Of a stretch of 34,958 bases of DNA, positions 23,041 to 31,342 are shown piece after piece. Each line of letters starts with the position of its first letter. Position 1 is the stretch's first letter. This stretch comes from Actinomadura sp. 6K520 (lineage in GTDB: Bacteria > Actinomycetota > Actinomycetes > Streptosporangiales > Streptosporangiaceae). The position numbers and the translations under genes are program-made. Location: positions 1 to 34,958 of the forward strand of contig NZ_SMLC01000071.1 in assembly GCF_004349245.1 (NCBI RefSeq), in the 5' to 3' direction. A model generated the notes under the pieces. The model was not told the DNA's origin. It searched no databases and saw only the letters and a program-made list of their open reading frames with translations.

Positions 23041-24840
23041 GTGATCGCCAAGGTCATGCGAGGTGAGCGCGTACCGGGCCTGATCCGCTACCTGTACGGG
23101 CCAGGGCGGCGCAACGAGCATCAGGATCCGCATATCGTCGCAGGCTTCGATTCTCCGGAAGCGCTCGAACCCCTCATAGGGAAGGACGGGAAGCGGGACT
23201 TCCGGCGTCTGGACGCTCTGATGCGACAGCCGCTGGATCTGCTGGGTGAACGCAACCATCCCAAGCCGGTTTGGCATGTGGCCGTCCGGGCGCATCCGGA
23301 CGACCCGGTGCTCAACGATCGTCAATGGGCGGACATCGCCAACGAGATCATGGACCGGACAGGGCTCGCTCCGTCCGGCGACGACGAAGCCGTCCGCTGG
23401 TTCGCCGTCCGCCATGCCGACGACCACATCCACATCGTCGCCACCTTGGCACGCCAGGACGGGACCCGTCCCAGCGTGTGGAACGACGGCTACCGGCTGC
23501 GCGCCGCCTGCCGGGTGGTCGAGGACCGTTACCGGCTGCGGCGGACGGCCCCGGCGGACCGGACGGCGGCGCGGCGGCCCAAGCGCGCCGAGATCGAGAA
23601 GTCCGAACGCGCCGGCCGGTCGGAACCGGCGCGCAGCGCGCTGCGGCGGCATGTGGTCACCGCGGCCGCCGGGGCTCGGACGGAAGCCGAGTTCTTCACC
23701 GCTCTGGCGGCTGAAAAGGTCCTGGTCCATAAGCGTCGCAGCGAACGCGACGGCGGTGCGGTCACGGGTTATGCCGTCGCACTTCCTGGTGACGTGGGGC
23801 CGTCCGGGAGGCCCGTGTGGTTCGGCGGCGGGAAGCTGGCCGACGATCTCACGTTGCCCAAACTCCGTCGCCGATGGGCATCGGACGGTGTTGATCGTCC
23901 GGCGTCTCGTCCGCTATCTGGACGGCACCTGTCGGCGCGGACGGCGCGCGGCGTGTTGCGGACGACCGTCCGCCGCGCGGCGGACGAAGCCCGTTCGACT
24001 CACGAGTTCCTCGATCTGCTTGAGCAGCACGGGCTGCTGGTGCGGCGGCGCTACAGCCAACTCGATTCCGATCAGATCACCGGCTATGCCGTCGCGCTGG
24101 CCGAAGGTGAAGAGCCGACCTGGTACAGCGGCGGGCGGCTTGCCGACGACCTCACTTTGCAGCGCCTTCAGCGACGATGGGAGAGCTTTGGGTCGGATGC
24201 CTACGGCGATCCTTCCGTCCTGCTGTGCGACCTCACGCACGAAGAACGGCAGGCGTTCTACGACGACGCGGCGCGTGCTGCCGCGTACGCCACGTCCCAG
24301 ATCCGGCGGCATCTGGCCACCAACCCCTATGCCGCCGAGGACGCCTGCTGGGCCGCGTCGGACGCTCTGCACGTGGCCGCCGCAGCAACCGGCAATCCTC
24401 ATCTACGCCGTGCCGCCGACAGCTACGACCGGGCCGCACGCTCGCCCTACAGCCGGACTCCTCGTCCCAGATCAGAAGGCAACGCATTGCGTACCGCGGC
24501 CCGGCTGCTGACCCTCGCCGGGACTCATGACCGCACCACCGTCTCCATCCTCGTGCTGGTCAGCCGCTTGATCGCCCTTGTGGACACCATCGCCCAGATC
24601 CGTCTGCTGCAACAACGTCAGGCGCAGGCCGACGCGGCACGTCGAGCGAAACAGCACCTCGACCACGCAGCGGCCGGTCATCACGGCACGCTCCTGGGCG
24701 ACCGTGTCGTCCAGCCCACGCAGGCACAGCTGGCCATGGCCGGGTTCCCCAACCCGTGGGCACCCGCGCCACAGGGCACGCAGGCGAGCGCAGCACCGAG
24801 CATGCCGCCACGGCAGCCGAACCGGCGACGAAGGCCGTGA
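23041..24840 (+). CDS. Relaxase/mobilization nuclease (MobA/VirD2-type), 599 aa
   Basis: Nicks oriT and pilots single-stranded DNA during conjugative transfer. The N-terminal relaxase domain (about 1-190) has the HUH-type metal motif H125-ADD-H129-I-H131 and candidate catalytic tyrosines Y17/Y19 in IRYLYGPGR. Two similar regions of about 80 residues follow (201-285 and 301-386). Each contains an EFF/EFL...L..LLV..R segment, TGYAVAL, a G.(K/R)LADDLTL motif and RRW. The C-terminal third is helical and coiled-coil-like, with a basic Pro-rich tail. Start GTG at 23041, after AGGG. The domain order matches other actinobacterial mobilization relaxases. Confidence 0.92.
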   Translation: MIAKVMRGERVPGLIRYLYGPGRRNEHQDPHIVAGFDSPEALEPLIGKDGKRDFRRLDALMRQPLDLLGERNHPKPVWHVAVRAHPDDPVLNDRQWADIANEIMDRTGLAPSGDDEAVRWFAVRHADDHIHIVATLARQDGTRPSVWNDGYRLRAACRVVEDRYRLRRTAPADRTAARRPKRAEIEKSERAGRSEPARSALRRHVVTAAAGARTEAEFFTALAAEKVLVHKRRSERDGGAVTGYAVALPGDVGPSGRPVWFGGGKLADDLTLPKLRRRWASDGVDRPASRPLSGRHLSARTARGVLRTTVRRAADEARSTHEFLDLLEQHGLLVRRRYSQLDSDQITGYAVALAEGEEPTWYSGGRLADDLTLQRLQRRWESFGSDAYGDPSVLLCDLTHEERQAFYDDAARAAAYATSQIRRHLATNPYAAEDACWAASDALHVAAAATGNPHLRRAADSYDRAARSPYSRTPRPRSEGNALRTAARLLTLAGTHDRTTVSILVLVSRLIALVDTIAQIRLLQQRQAQADAARRAKQHLDHAAAGHHGTLLGDRVVQPTQAQLAMAGFPNPWAPAPQGTQASAAPSMPPRQPNRRRRP

Positions 24841-24883
24841 CCCACCGATAATCGCTCAAAAGCAGCCAACACGCCGGTCACAC

Positions 24884-24941
24884 ACTTTAGTTGACCGACG
24901 TCTGTGTGTGCTGCATCTTTCTGATCAAGAACTTTAGTTGA
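24884..24941. repeat. Direct repeats ACTTTAGTTGA in the promoter of the second transfer operon
   Basis: Exact copies lie at 24884-24894 and 24931-24941, 47 bp apart, in an unusually AT-rich gap (24841-24981) before the gene at 24982. TTGACC (24891-24896) followed 17 nt later by CATCTT is a possible -35/-10 pair. The repeats could bind a regulator or transfer protein. Confidence 0.45.
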
Positions 24942-24981
24942 TGGTCGCTTCGGTCATCGGCTGACATCACCGGGGGGCGCG

Positions 24982-25275
24982 ATGTACAAGCAGGCAACGA
25001 CCACACAGGCTGAGCTGGCGGAACGGCGTGCGAGGCTGCTCCGGCTGCACTACGAGCTGAAGCGGCTGGGAGCCTGCGTGCGGGCTCGCACGCCCCGTAA
25101 CGGACGCTGGCGCTTGCGCATCCGGCACAACGGCTGGTCGGAGACCGTCCTGTGCGCCGGCGCCGACGGAGCGTACGCCTACGTCACCGCCCACGGGCGG
25201 CTGCTCGGCACCGCCGACGAACCCCGGTACGTCGCGCGGCTGCTGCTCTGGATGGTCGAAAGGCGCCTTCGGTGA
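24982..25275 (+). CDS. Small hypothetical protein of the transfer operon, 97 aa
   Basis: A basic protein with a helical N-terminus (ELAERRARLLRLHYELKRLG) and a beta-rich second half (NGRWRLRIRHNGWSETVLC, then AYAYVTAHGRLLGTADEP). No known domain. GGGGGGCG precedes the ATG. The stop overlaps the next GTG as GTGA. Small proteins of this kind often precede DUF2637 genes in actinobacterial mobile elements, so a role in plasmid or element maintenance is plausible. Confidence 0.75.
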   Translation: MYKQATTTQAELAERRARLLRLHYELKRLGACVRARTPRNGRWRLRIRHNGWSETVLCAGADGAYAYVTAHGRLLGTADEPRYVARLLLWMVERRLR

Positions 25276-26198
25276 CCCGGCCCAAGCCAGCAGGAGTGAC
25301 TCCCTCGGCCACCGGTGGGCAGAAGGCCGCGCGGGCGCCTCGGGAGACCCAGGTCATCAAATGGGTGGCTGCCGGAGTCGCTCCGCTGATCGTGGCGCTG
25401 GCCGTCCTCGGCGGCGTGGGGTCGTTCACCACCATCCGGCAGATGGCCGAGCCGCATTTCGGTGGGCTGGCATGGATCGTCCCAGTCGGCATGGACGTCG
25501 GCATCTTGATCCTGCTGGCCTGGGACCTGCTGATGGAGTACCTGGACCTGCCCTGGCCGGTACTGCGCTGGGTCGCCTGGCTCTATATCGCCGGCACCGT
25601 CCTGGTGAACGTGTCCGCCGCGCACGGAAGCTTGGCCGGCAGCGTGATGACGGCGGCGATGCCCGTCCTGTTCATCACGGTGGTCGAAGGCGTCCGGCAC
25701 CTCATCCGCCGATGGGTGGGACTGACCTCGGTCAACCGGGTCGAACGAATTCCGGCCGCGCGGTGGCTCCTCGCGCCGGTCTCCAGCCTGCTGTTGTGGC
25801 GACGCATGGTCCTGTGGCACATCACCGAGTACCGGCAGGGGCTCGACCTGGAGCACCGCCACCTGCTGGCCGTCTCCGAGCTCCAGCAGGACTACGGCAG
25901 GTGGTCCTGGCGATGGCGTGCCCCGCTGGCCGACCGGCTCGCCCTCAACCGACTGCCCGCCCAGGACGCGCCTGGCCAGGCCGCTGACGGCGACAACATC
26001 AGAGCCAAGCGGCGGGAGAACCAGTTGATGGACATTGCCCGGCAACTCCACCGCGAGGTCGAGCGGGAAGGCGGCCAGTTCAGCCGGGACCGCCTCGGCC
26101 AACGCCTGCGCGAATCGGGCTTCACCATCGCCAACTACCGCCTCACCCAGATGATCGCCGCAGTTCGTAATGAAGCGGCCAGGCGGGGCTCGGCATGA
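25272..26198 (+). CDS. DUF2637 domain membrane protein, 308 aa
   Basis: The N-terminal half has four predicted membrane segments (WVAAGVAPLIVALAVLGGVG, GLAWIVPVGMDVGILILLAW, VLRWVAWLYIAGTVLVNVSA and AGSVMTAAMPVLFITVVEGV). This is the DUF2637 pattern found in actinobacterial plasmids and conjugative elements, some of which are linked to plasmid spread. The C-terminal half is cytoplasmic and basic, and ends in a helix-turn-helix-like segment (FSRDRLGQRLRESGFTIANY). The GTG at 25272 overlaps the previous stop (GTGA) and its own stop overlaps the next ATG (ATGA). The open frame upstream to 25152 is a shadow. Confidence 0.85.
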   Translation: MTRPKPAGVTPSATGGQKAARAPRETQVIKWVAAGVAPLIVALAVLGGVGSFTTIRQMAEPHFGGLAWIVPVGMDVGILILLAWDLLMEYLDLPWPVLRWVAWLYIAGTVLVNVSAAHGSLAGSVMTAAMPVLFITVVEGVRHLIRRWVGLTSVNRVERIPAARWLLAPVSSLLLWRRMVLWHITEYRQGLDLEHRHLLAVSELQQDYGRWSWRWRAPLADRLALNRLPAQDAPGQAADGDNIRAKRRENQLMDIARQLHREVEREGGQFSRDRLGQRLRESGFTIANYRLTQMIAAVRNEAARRGSA

Positions 26199-28174
26199 TC
26201 GCCTCATCCCGAGGGGAGCAGTTGGCCCAGACGGAGGAACAACGGCGTCAGCTCACCACTCTCAAGGGGATCGCTGACCACGCTGTCGCCTGTCTCGCCG
26301 ACGGACGTCTGGAATGGGAGGTCTGGCTGAAGCATGCCGGTCGTCATGGACGATACGGATTCACCAGCACGCTGCTGATCCCGGCCCAGCGTCCCTCAGC
26401 AACCGATGTCCGCTCGTATGACGCATGGCAGAGGCAGAACCGGCAGGTCCGCCGTGGTGAGACCGGCATCCGCATCATCTCCACTGGCGGAAAGCCGCGC
26501 ACCGTCTTCGACATCGAGCAGACCGACGGTCAGTTGATCGAAAAGCCCGAGCTCTCGCCGGCAGAGGGACTGCGGTGGCTTTCCAGGCTCGCAGCCGACC
26601 TCGACTTCTACGTCGACCGCGGACAGGGCTGGAGCTACCTCGGTCCCCCCGAGCGGCGGATCAAGATTCATCCTGAGCTTGATGACACGGCTGCGGTGAC
26701 CTTGCTCGTCCACCAGCTCGCTCACGCACTCCAGCCCGGCGGGCATCTCGACACGGTCGGACTTGATTGTCGCGGCGTTCGGCGCGTCATGGCAGATTCA
26801 GTCGCCTACGTCGTCCTGGCCGAGCTGGGGCTGGACGTTTCGCAGATGTCCTTTCCACCGCCTCAACGGTGGGCGGGAGACGACGTTCGCACAGACTCCG
26901 CCGCCGCCATCCGCGTGGTCGGAGACCAGATCGTCCGGACGGGCAACCGACTCAAGCGGCGACTCCAGGACCTCTCCAAGCCGGGGCGCTCCACCGCAAC
27001 GGTGGTCACCGAAAGGCCCAGCCGCCCGCAGGAGACCGCCCCAGTGGCTGAGAACATCGATCAGGCGTCGGATGTCTCCACGTCACACCTACGTGCTGCG
27101 CTCGCCGAGGCCCACCGCTTCTACCGAAAGAACCTTTCGGAGAGCTGGGGAACCCGCTACCTCGCACGCCGTGGCTTCACGCCTGAGATGCAGGAGCAAT
27201 GGCAGATCGGCCTCGCACCTCGATCCAGACGTTCGCTGCTCCAGCACCTGCGGGAACTGGGCCACAGCGATCAGACGCTGATCGACGCGGGCTTGGCAAA
27301 GCAGCCGAAGCGTGGAGCGCCCTTCGACCTGTTTCGAGACCGGGTCCTGTTCCCTCTCCGAGACAGAGACGGCGAGGTCATCGGCTTCATCGGCCGTCGC
27401 CGAGACGATGCCCCTGGCCCGAAGTACCTCAACACCCCCGAGACGGTGCTCTTCCACAAGGGCGATGTGCTCCTCGGTCTCCATGAGGGGCGCCCGCAGC
27501 TCGCAGGCAACGCACGCCCTCTCCTTGTCGAGGGGCCGCTCGATGCGATCGCGGTCAACGCGGTCATGCCGGACGTCTACGCCGCCATCGCGCCCTGCGG
27601 TACGTCCATCACAGCGGCGCAGATCGAAGAGATCGGCCTCTCCGCCGACCTCAACGCTTCCGGACTGGTCATCGCCCTCGACGGAGATACGGCCGGACGG
27701 AGTGGAGCGCTCCGGGCCTGGCGCACACTCCGCCGTGTCGGGGGCCCGGTCGAGGCAGCGGTGCTTCCCAAGGGCCGGGACCCCGCCGAGATCCTGTCGC
27801 CCACGGGACACTCAAGTGTCCGCGAGGCACTACTTTCTGTAACTCCCCTCGCTGACCTGGTCATAGATGAGAAAATCCAGCGGTTCGGGGGAGCCCTGGA
27901 GTTCGTCGAGTCCCGGTTGGCCGCCGCCCAGGCCGCCGCAGCACTGATCGCCGAACTCCCACCGGATCAGATCGTCCGCCAGGTCACCCGCGTCGCAGCC
28001 CGCACAGGCATGGACCCGTCCGAGGTCACCTCCCTTGTCGCTTCGGCGATCAGCCCGGACCCGGCCCCCGACGCCTCACCAGTCCAGCCGCCAAGCCCCG
28101 AAGGGCGAAGCACCGGGCTTCAACGCACCTCGCACACGACACCACCCAGACGCACCCACCGGAGGAAGCCATGA
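26195..28174 (+). CDS. ArdC-like N-terminus fused to DnaG-type primase, 659 aa
   Basis: Probably primes the complementary strand after transfer. The N-terminal region (about 20-240) matches the ArdC/DUF1738 pattern: SYDAWQRQNRQVRRGETGIR around residues 74-93, and a zincin-like H173-QLA-H177, where Gln replaces the usual Glu. The CHC2 zinc domain of DnaG is absent. From about residue 300 comes the DnaG catalytic core (FYRKNLSESWGTRYLARRGF, FRDRVLFPLRDRDGEVIGFI). It includes Toprim motifs E446 (LLVEGPLDAIAV) and D496-G-D498 (IALDGDTAGRSG). Overlaps both neighbours as ATGA. Catalytic Toprim residues are intact. Confidence 0.88.
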   Translation: MIASSRGEQLAQTEEQRRQLTTLKGIADHAVACLADGRLEWEVWLKHAGRHGRYGFTSTLLIPAQRPSATDVRSYDAWQRQNRQVRRGETGIRIISTGGKPRTVFDIEQTDGQLIEKPELSPAEGLRWLSRLAADLDFYVDRGQGWSYLGPPERRIKIHPELDDTAAVTLLVHQLAHALQPGGHLDTVGLDCRGVRRVMADSVAYVVLAELGLDVSQMSFPPPQRWAGDDVRTDSAAAIRVVGDQIVRTGNRLKRRLQDLSKPGRSTATVVTERPSRPQETAPVAENIDQASDVSTSHLRAALAEAHRFYRKNLSESWGTRYLARRGFTPEMQEQWQIGLAPRSRRSLLQHLRELGHSDQTLIDAGLAKQPKRGAPFDLFRDRVLFPLRDRDGEVIGFIGRRRDDAPGPKYLNTPETVLFHKGDVLLGLHEGRPQLAGNARPLLVEGPLDAIAVNAVMPDVYAAIAPCGTSITAAQIEEIGLSADLNASGLVIALDGDTAGRSGALRAWRTLRRVGGPVEAAVLPKGRDPAEILSPTGHSSVREALLSVTPLADLVIDEKIQRFGGALEFVESRLAAAQAAAALIAELPPDQIVRQVTRVAARTGMDPSEVTSLVASAISPDPAPDASPVQPPSPEGRSTGLQRTSHTTPPRRTHRRKP

Positions 28175-29058
28175 ACCAGCCGCACCCCGACCCGATCAAC
28201 GAAGGCCTCCAGCACGGCGGCCAACGACTCGTCCAGATCGTTTCCACAGCGATGGGCGTACAACAAAGCCTCGCCCGGTACCGCCAGCGGTTAAGAGCTG
28301 GCCGGCGAGCACAGGACCAGCGAGCTCAACGAGCAGAGGCGAAGGCTCAGAGGGCGGCAATGACCGAAGCGCGCTCACGCTGGGAACGTGCCCACGACCG
28401 CCAATGGCTACGGCGCGCAAACCTGCTGGACGTCGCCGAAGTATGGGCGGCAGCCGTCCCCTACGCCCCAGACAACGCGTCCGCGGCGCTCGCCGTCAGC
28501 AAGTGCGAGGACCGGCTACGTGACCTGCATCCCCACGCAATGAGCCACTACGACCGATACCGCAGCGAAGGCGAGAGCCCTCTCGACGCCATGCGGCAGG
28601 CCGCCCACTTCTTCGCTCGCGACCCCGACATCCGAACCGGCGATGCGGCATCCCGACGCGGAGAACTACACGAAGGCACAGGTGCTGAGTGGACGGCGTC
28701 GGCTCACGGCCCAGACCGAGGTGACGGGGAAGAGGCTCGCCAAGAGCAGCGCGCGGCCCAGATCGCCAGCGAGCTCCGAGACAAGCTCCGCCTTCAAGGG
28801 CGCGAACCTGAGCCCGAGGAGCTGCGCACGGTCTTGGAGATCGCCACGAACCTGCCCGAACACATCATCCTCAAGGCCGTCACCGAGAGCCCGCGCTCTC
28901 ACCTCGGTCGGGGCTCGGACATTGCGTCGGCTGCCGAGGACTTCCCGCTCTCCATCCAGGAGGCGCTGGAGATGAGCTCGAAGCGGCCCCCCGAAACACC
29001 GGCCGCACGCCGATCATCACTCCAGGCCCCCGACCGGAACCGCCGACGCAACCTCTGA
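28171..29058 (+). CDS. Hypothetical transfer-operon protein with C-terminal EDFP motif, 295 aa
   Basis: Not assigned to a known family. The N-terminus has a long basic helical region likely to form a coiled coil (LARYRQRLRAGRRAQDQRAQ onward). A middle domain follows with VAEVWAAAVPYAPDNASAAL and MSHYDRYRSEGESPLDAMRQ. The C-terminus contains SAAEDFPLSIQEALEMSS, a short motif shared with the protein at 20663. The ATG overlaps the primase stop (ATGA), so it is certainly in the same operon. A role in DNA transfer or replication is inferred only from context. Confidence 0.75.
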   Translation: MNQPHPDPINEGLQHGGQRLVQIVSTAMGVQQSLARYRQRLRAGRRAQDQRAQRAEAKAQRAAMTEARSRWERAHDRQWLRRANLLDVAEVWAAAVPYAPDNASAALAVSKCEDRLRDLHPHAMSHYDRYRSEGESPLDAMRQAAHFFARDPDIRTGDAASRRGELHEGTGAEWTASAHGPDRGDGEEARQEQRAAQIASELRDKLRLQGREPEPEELRTVLEIATNLPEHIILKAVTESPRSHLGRGSDIASAAEDFPLSIQEALEMSSKRPPETPAARRSSLQAPDRNRRRNL

Positions 29059-29070
29059 AGAGGGAGGGAA

Positions 29071-29418
29071 ATGATGACCGCCATACAGGGCAATGAACTC
29101 TTCTTGCTCGCGCTGATCGGCTTCCTCGTGCTCCTCGCCGTGCTGCCGACGCTCATCGCCATCGTCCGCGGCGTCGAGGAGATCGGCTACATCGTCCTGG
29201 TCAACGTGATCTGCTGCATGACCGTCTTCGGCTGGCCCATCGCACTGATTGCGGCCATCAGATGGCCACGCCGCTATCCGAAACCGTCCCGGACGGCTTG
29301 GCAACCTCCGCCCGCGCCGCCGCTGGACCGTCGCCGGAGCCGCACCTACGAGCGAGGAGGCGAGGATGAGAAGCCGGCACCGTCGACGAACCGCTCCACG
29401 CGGAGAGATGCGTGGTGA
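29071..29418 (+). CDS. Superinfection immunity (T4 Imm-like) membrane protein, 115 aa
   Basis: Two membrane segments fill the first 70 residues (LFLLALIGFLVLLAVLPTLI and YIVLVNVICCMTVFGWPIAL), followed by a basic RWPRR end and a Pro/Arg-rich cytoplasmic tail. The topology and the N.....GWPIALI pattern match the superinfection-immunity family related to T4 Imm, which blocks DNA entry by related phages. Here it could act in surface or entry exclusion for the element (inference). AGGGAGGG lies just upstream. The ATG is doubled (29071, 29074); the second has better spacing. Lies 12 nt after the previous gene. Confidence 0.7.
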   Translation: MMTAIQGNELFLLALIGFLVLLAVLPTLIAIVRGVEEIGYIVLVNVICCMTVFGWPIALIAAIRWPRRYPKPSRTAWQPPPAPPLDRRRSRTYERGGEDEKPAPSTNRSTRRDAW

Positions 29419-30647
29419 GAGGTGCGACGCCGCGGCCACTGCTGCTACGAGTAGTGGGGTACTGGCCTCCGGTCGTCCTCAACCTCACCCTCCTCACCGC
29501 CATCTCACTCCCTCACACCGGGCCCGAGACCACAGAGCATGTTGTTGCTGGGCATGCGCCGCCCTGCGCCCCGATCGGGCCGGTCGCCAGCAGGTACATC
29601 GACAGGAACAAGGTCTGCCGCCGCGCTCGAAAAGAAGTACTGCGCAGTCTCAGGACCGGCCGTGACCCGGACTGGAACGACGTCTTCCGCGACTACATCC
29701 CCAGGGTGTCGAAGCCTCCCGGCCGCCGTCCGAAGCCGAATGACCCCAGCCATAAGCCCAGGAAGCATCGGGAGAGTGCGCCGCCGACTCCAGCGCCTTC
29801 TCGTCAAGGCAGACAGACCGCCCCCACGAACTCTTCCACGCCGTCTCCTGGGGAGGTGGAATCGTCCGCTCAACACCCGCCGCCAACACCCCGCGAACAC
29901 GACACACCCATTCCGACGGCGCCCGGCAAGCAGAGCAGCTACAAGGCCGGGCCATTCGGCTGGGCCGGAGTCGCCGCGCTACTGGCTCTGTCCGTCAGCG
30001 CCGCCTATGTGGCCGGACGGCGCCGCCGAGCCATCTGCCAGGCGACGCGATCCATTCTTCGCCGTCTCAACCGGCAAGCGAACGGCATGGTGAGGGCGAC
30101 TCCTGTGACGCCCACCGAGCGGCCGGCATCCGAGGAGTGCGGGGCCCAACTGTCATCGAAGGTCGTTTCCCTGGTCGGCCCTGGCGCGGAAGGTGCCGTC
30201 CGCCGCTTGGCCTTGGACGCTCTCACCGACCGGATAGGCCGCGCTTCCGAGCTCGTCATCGCCCGCACCGACGCCTGGCGGTTGTTCGGCATCGACATCG
30301 GCACTCTCCAAGAGGAAAGGATTCCAGGTCTGATCCTGACCGAAGACGCTCAGCAGACTCGCACTTACCTAGGAACCCAGGGACTGTTGCCGCGCATCCT
30401 CATCACCTGCGACGACGGAAGCGAAGCCGTCCACGAACTCCAACCCAGGGGCCAAAGCCAGCTCACCGTACTATCCCTGTCGCCGAGTACCGAGGTGTCC
30501 ACAGAGGTCTCCGCTGACGGCGTGCTCACCCCACACAGGGCGGCACCGCCATTGCCCGACCGTCTTCCGCTGCTGTCGAGACCTGACGCCTTCAACCGCC
30601 TTATGTCCATGCCGACAATCAGCCGGCGTCGCGAGACGCAGGTCTGA
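29412..30647 (+). CDS. LysM/BTAD-related membrane protein, 411 aa
   Basis: An N-terminal signal-anchor (VVGYWPPVVLNLTLLTAISL) is followed by a Pro/Ser/Thr-rich external linker (about 100-175) and a second membrane segment (GWAGVAALLALSVSAAYVAG). A cytoplasmic domain contains VSLVGPGAEGAVRRLALDAL, ELVIARTDAWRLFGID, ILITCDD and LPLLSRPDAFNRLM. The order resembles actinobacterial LysM/BTAD membrane proteins, but I see neither LysM nor BTAD. A relative is encoded at 14347. GTG at 29412 (or 29415) overlaps the upstream stop. Last gene of the operon; no clear terminator follows in 30648-30796. Confidence 0.7.
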   Translation: MVRGATPRPLLLRVVGYWPPVVLNLTLLTAISLPHTGPETTEHVVAGHAPPCAPIGPVASRYIDRNKVCRRARKEVLRSLRTGRDPDWNDVFRDYIPRVSKPPGRRPKPNDPSHKPRKHRESAPPTPAPSRQGRQTAPTNSSTPSPGEVESSAQHPPPTPREHDTPIPTAPGKQSSYKAGPFGWAGVAALLALSVSAAYVAGRRRRAICQATRSILRRLNRQANGMVRATPVTPTERPASEECGAQLSSKVVSLVGPGAEGAVRRLALDALTDRIGRASELVIARTDAWRLFGIDIGTLQEERIPGLILTEDAQQTRTYLGTQGLLPRILITCDDGSEAVHELQPRGQSQLTVLSLSPSTEVSTEVSADGVLTPHRAAPPLPDRLPLLSRPDAFNRLMSMPTISRRRETQV

Positions 30648-30796
30648 TTTCAAGAACGAGAAGCGGCCCCACCTTCGAGTGGCCTCTGGCCCGGTTAGCG
30701 ATCTCGGCAAGCTTGATCACGAATGATTCTTGGCCCAACGAGGTTGTCGACGGATGGAGCCAGGAACGCGTAGATCACGGAGGTGACCAGAGGGTG

Positions 30797-31342
30797 TTAA
30801 AGGACCGTGCGCAGCGTCACGGAAACTCGTCGGCTGCGGGGCGTCTGTCCGTTCGGTCCGGGGTCGGTCTTGCGCGCCGGAATGGCATGCCGCCAGGTGA
30901 ATCGTGCTGGGCCGGTCATCACGCACAGGCTGCCGACTTCGAGGCGCACCGGCACGCGGGTCTTGTCCTCGGGGTGGGTGAACTCCATGACGCATGCCGA
31001 CAGCAGGCTGACCGAGGCGACGACCGGTCCGAAGGTGGGGACGCGGTCGACGTGGGCGCTGATTCCCTGGCCGGGGAGGTACTCGTTCACGATGACCTGG
31101 TCGGGAGGTCGGTCGAAGTGGCCGTCGTTGTGCAGGCGCTGGGCCAACGTCATCGCCCAGGCGGGTAGTGGCGGGGCCGCAGCAGCGCCCACGCCTCGGT
31201 TGCCGTAGTCGTAGTGGTGGCCGTAGTGCTGGACACGCCGCCGTAGTTGCGATGACCAGGGCGCGGCGTCGATCTCCGCGATGAGTCGCCGCTGATCGTC
31301 TTCGTCCAGCCAACGGTCGAGACACAAGAGACCCGGAACCAT
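30797..31342 (-). CDS. AlkB-like Fe(II)/2-oxoglutarate-dependent dioxygenase, 181 aa
   Basis: Removes alkyl lesions from nucleic acid bases by oxidation. Iron-binding residues are H97 and D99 (GQGISAHVDRVPTFG) and H152 (RFTWRHAIPAR). The 2-oxoglutarate-binding arginines are in RSRRVSVTLRTV (171-178). NEYLPGQG upstream is typical of the family. The size (181 aa) fits single-domain bacterial AlkB-like proteins. A TANNNT hexamer TAGATT on the minus strand (31355-31350) lies 7 nt before the ATG, suggesting a leaderless transcript; CATAAT lies 10 nt further upstream. Transcribed alone. Could be a DNA-repair or a natural-product enzyme, but repair is more likely. Confidence 0.9.
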   Translation of the reverse strand: MVPGLLCLDRWLDEDDQRRLIAEIDAAPWSSQLRRRVQHYGHHYDYGNRGVGAAAAPPLPAWAMTLAQRLHNDGHFDRPPDQVIVNEYLPGQGISAHVDRVPTFGPVVASVSLLSACVMEFTHPEDKTRVPVRLEVGSLCVMTGPARFTWRHAIPARKTDPGPNGQTPRSRRVSVTLRTVL

